Assembly (NCBI RefSeq): GCF_003014695.1
Contig: NZ_PYAS01000013.1
Coordinates: forward strand, 1-64,000
Source: Dyadobacter jiangsuensis
GTDB lineage: Bacteria > Bacteroidota > Bacteroidia > Cytophagales > Spirosomataceae
Reading direction: 5' to 3'
Length of the DNA: 64,000 nucleotides
The notes beneath the pieces were generated by a model. It saw only the letters and a list, made by a program, of their open reading frames with translations. It made no database searches and was not told where the DNA came from. The translations under genes and the position numbers were made by a program. Shown in pieces: positions 62,469-64,000 of this stretch; the stretch's first letter is position 1, and every line of letters starts with the position of its first letter.

Positions 62469-64000
62469 TCAATACCCATCATTCTGCTTCAAATACCCCG
62501 GCAAATTCGATGCGCCGTCGATAGCCGTTTGCGGGATCGGGAAGATGCGTTTCTTCACGTCGGTGTTGGTTTTTTCGGTCCATTGGCCTTCGTATTTGCC
62601 GAAACGGATCATGTCCGGGCGACGGAGCATTTCCCAGTAAAACTCGAAACCGCGTTCGCGGAACAGGAGGTCGAGGGTCATGCTGGTCAATGCGGGCGGC
62701 GCGAGCGTTTTCGTGCGTGAAGCACGTACAAGGTTCACGTCAGCAAGGGCTCCGGCGGCGTCATTGCTTTTGCGGAGTTTCGCTTCGGCGCGCATCATAT
62801 AAATGTCCGCCAGACGTGCGATCACGATATCGGCCTCGCCACGGTTACGACCGGTGTTCGACTTGCTGCTGAACTCGTATTTCTCTACGCGGTAGCCTGT
62901 GTTGTAGTTACTTCCGGCAGTGGTGAAGTCGATCATCTCGCTGAAACTTACAGGCAAATCGGCGCGGTTACGCGTTACATAACTCAGTTTTCCTACTTTG
63001 AGCTTGCCGTCTGGGCAGCGGAGGAACGCACCATTCACACGTAATGCACCATATTGCTGGCCTCTCAGGATACCCCGGTTGATTTTGTAATCGGCGTCAG
63101 CAACACAGGTATCGGCGGCATTGGTGTAAATAGACATGTTTTGCTGGTAAAAACGCGGGTCACGAGAGGGATCCACCGCACCATAGGCTTGCACCCACGT
63201 CTGATAGAAGTCGGAAGTGATACCAGGGCCGTCGGTACCGTTCGCGGCGGGGAACTCAGCCAGCGGGAACTGGTCGCCGGAAATCGAGAAGTAGGCCATA
63301 CGGTTGTGTCCGTTCAGCTCGGCGCGTTGGTCGACGGCGAAAATGATCTCGTCGTTGGTATGGTTGTTATTCCCGAAAATTGCGAAATAATCAGCCGAAA
63401 GTTTTGCCTGGCCCGAGTTGATCACCTTGTCGGTGTACTGGATCACCTTATCCATATCCTCGGCTTTGAAATCAAACGTGGCGCCGTAGATGTTGCGGTA
63501 CACGGCTGCATTCAGGTTCAGGCGCGCGAGCAAGCTCCAAACGGCGGCTTGGTTCAGTCGGCCGGGGCCCACCACAGATTTTGGTTGTACCGTCGGCTCA
63601 ATAGCCAGCAATTCGCTTTCGATGTATTTGACGGCCTCGTCACCACGGATAATCTTGGAAGTGGTTCCCGGATCATCCTTCACAAACGCAATACCGAACA
63701 AATCGAGCATGACCATGTTGTAATAGGCGCGCATACCACGGGCCTCGGCGGTGTACAGTGCCGCGTTGGGTGAAGTAGCGGTTTTGAGACCTTCGATAGC
63801 TGTAATACACCGGGAGATAGACTGTACCAGCTGGTTCCAGGTGTTGTTTACGTTAGGGTCGGTGCTGGTGGTGTTGTGCCCGTGCAATGCGATGTAGATA
63901 CCGTTATCGCCCCAGTCGGTACCGCCGCGGTAGGGTAAGATCGCCTCGTCGGTGGAGATTTCCTGCAATGCAAAATAGGTGGTGTGCTGGAAAAGGTTGG
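62469..64000 (-). CDS. SusD/RagB lipoprotein, 5' end outside the window
   Basis: A partial SusD protein of at least 510 residues: the frame stays open to the right edge (NLFQHTTYFALQEISTDEA reads across 63968), so the start and the lipoprotein signal lie beyond it. SusD features are YTAEARGMRAYYNMVMLDLFG (TPR helix), IARLADIYMMRAEAKLRKSNDAAGALADVNLVRASR, RERGFEFYWEMLRRPDMIRFGKYEGQW and IFPIPQTAIDG. A SusC gene should lie just upstream (to the right). The substrate is unknown. Confidence 0.92.
   Translation of the reverse strand, partial: NLFQHTTYFALQEISTDEAILPYRGGTDWGDNGIYIALHGHNTTSTDPNVNNTWNQLVQSISRCITAIEGLKTATSPNAALYTAEARGMRAYYNMVMLDLFGIAFVKDDPGTTSKIIRGDEAVKYIESELLAIEPTVQPKSVVGPGRLNQAAVWSLLARLNLNAAVYRNIYGATFDFKAEDMDKVIQYTDKVINSGQAKLSADYFAIFGNNNHTNDEIIFAVDQRAELNGHNRMAYFSISGDQFPLAEFPAANGTDGPGITSDFYQTWVQAYGAVDPSRDPRFYQQNMSIYTNAADTCVADADYKINRGILRGQQYGALRVNGAFLRCPDGKLKVGKLSYVTRNRADLPVSFSEMIDFTTAGSNYNTGYRVEKYEFSSKSNTGRNRGEADIVIARLADIYMMRAEAKLRKSNDAAGALADVNLVRASRTKTLAPPALTSMTLDLLFRERGFEFYWEMLRRPDMIRFGKYEGQWTEKTNTDVKKRIFPIPQTAIDGASNLPGYLKQNDGY

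Overview
The window looks like chromosome of a Bacteroidota bacterium of the order Cytophagales, most likely Dyadobacter or a close relative. Four SusC/SusD-type proteins pairs or partial pairs, a FecI/FecR sigma/anti-sigma couple, type IX secretion sorting domains (type A and type B), Bacteroidota-style -7 boxes (TAnnTTTG) and a base composition of about half G+C all point that way. The genus is inference. I see no rRNA, tRNA, CRISPR array, transposase or phage gene.

Layout. 116-2739 (- strand): two paralogous secreted proteins with a shared leader but different jelly-roll-like C-termini, and a type IX secreted protein. 3061-5672: a surface repeat protein, an LpxL-type acyltransferase and a CHRD lipoprotein. 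5768-8428 (-): alaS. 8707-11043: a mini-FecR-like membrane protein, an ECF sigma factor and a full FecR. 11173-22573: one tight operon with two SusC/SusD pairs and a DUF1735/DUF4361-type lipoprotein; the first SusC carries the STN signalling domain, so FecI/FecR probably controls the operon. 23102-33428: a third SusC/SusD pair, a remnant of another SusD, and four exported enzymes or enzyme-like proteins (TIM-barrel isomerase/epimerase, tandem DUF1080 hydrolase, Gfo/Idh/MocA oxidoreductase, DUF6807/PmoA-like protein). This resembles the enzyme set of 3-keto-glycoside degradation. 33506-47771: mixed genes (DUF6934-like protein with a tiny partner, cupin, Dabb protein, HxlR regulator, GH9 glycanase, glutaryl-CoA-dehydrogenase-like enzyme, thioredoxin-fold protein, GNAT, PlsC and acyl-ACP desaturase around a shared palindrome, a gliding-motility-type surface protein, an S41 protease).

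48074-58485 (-) is a complete-looking myo-inositol catabolic operon, transcribed iolB-iolC-iolA-iolG-sodium/solute symporter-iolJ-iolD-iolE and ending in a 24-bp perfect terminator hairpin. A divergent LacI-family regulator (58612-59643), a palindromic operator and a Bacteroidota-type promoter lie at its head. Inositol would be imported by the symporter, oxidised by IolG, dehydrated by IolE, ring-opened by IolD, isomerised by IolB, phosphorylated by IolC, cleaved by IolJ, and the semialdehyde converted to acetyl-CoA by IolA. Three gaps inside this operon hold unusual DNA: a two-armed array of exactly 10-bp-spaced GTCA units (53609-53898), two REP-like hairpins with a compensatory base change (54956-55055), and a polypurine/polypyrimidine inverted repeat (48983-49083). 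The window ends with a transglutaminase-like membrane protein and a SusD gene cut by the right edge.

The most interesting points are the 10-bp phased inverted repeat array, the putative 3-keto-glycoside utilisation locus (with a one-base lesion in the DUF1080 signal peptide), and the BclB-exosporium-type domain attached to a Bacteroidota leader.
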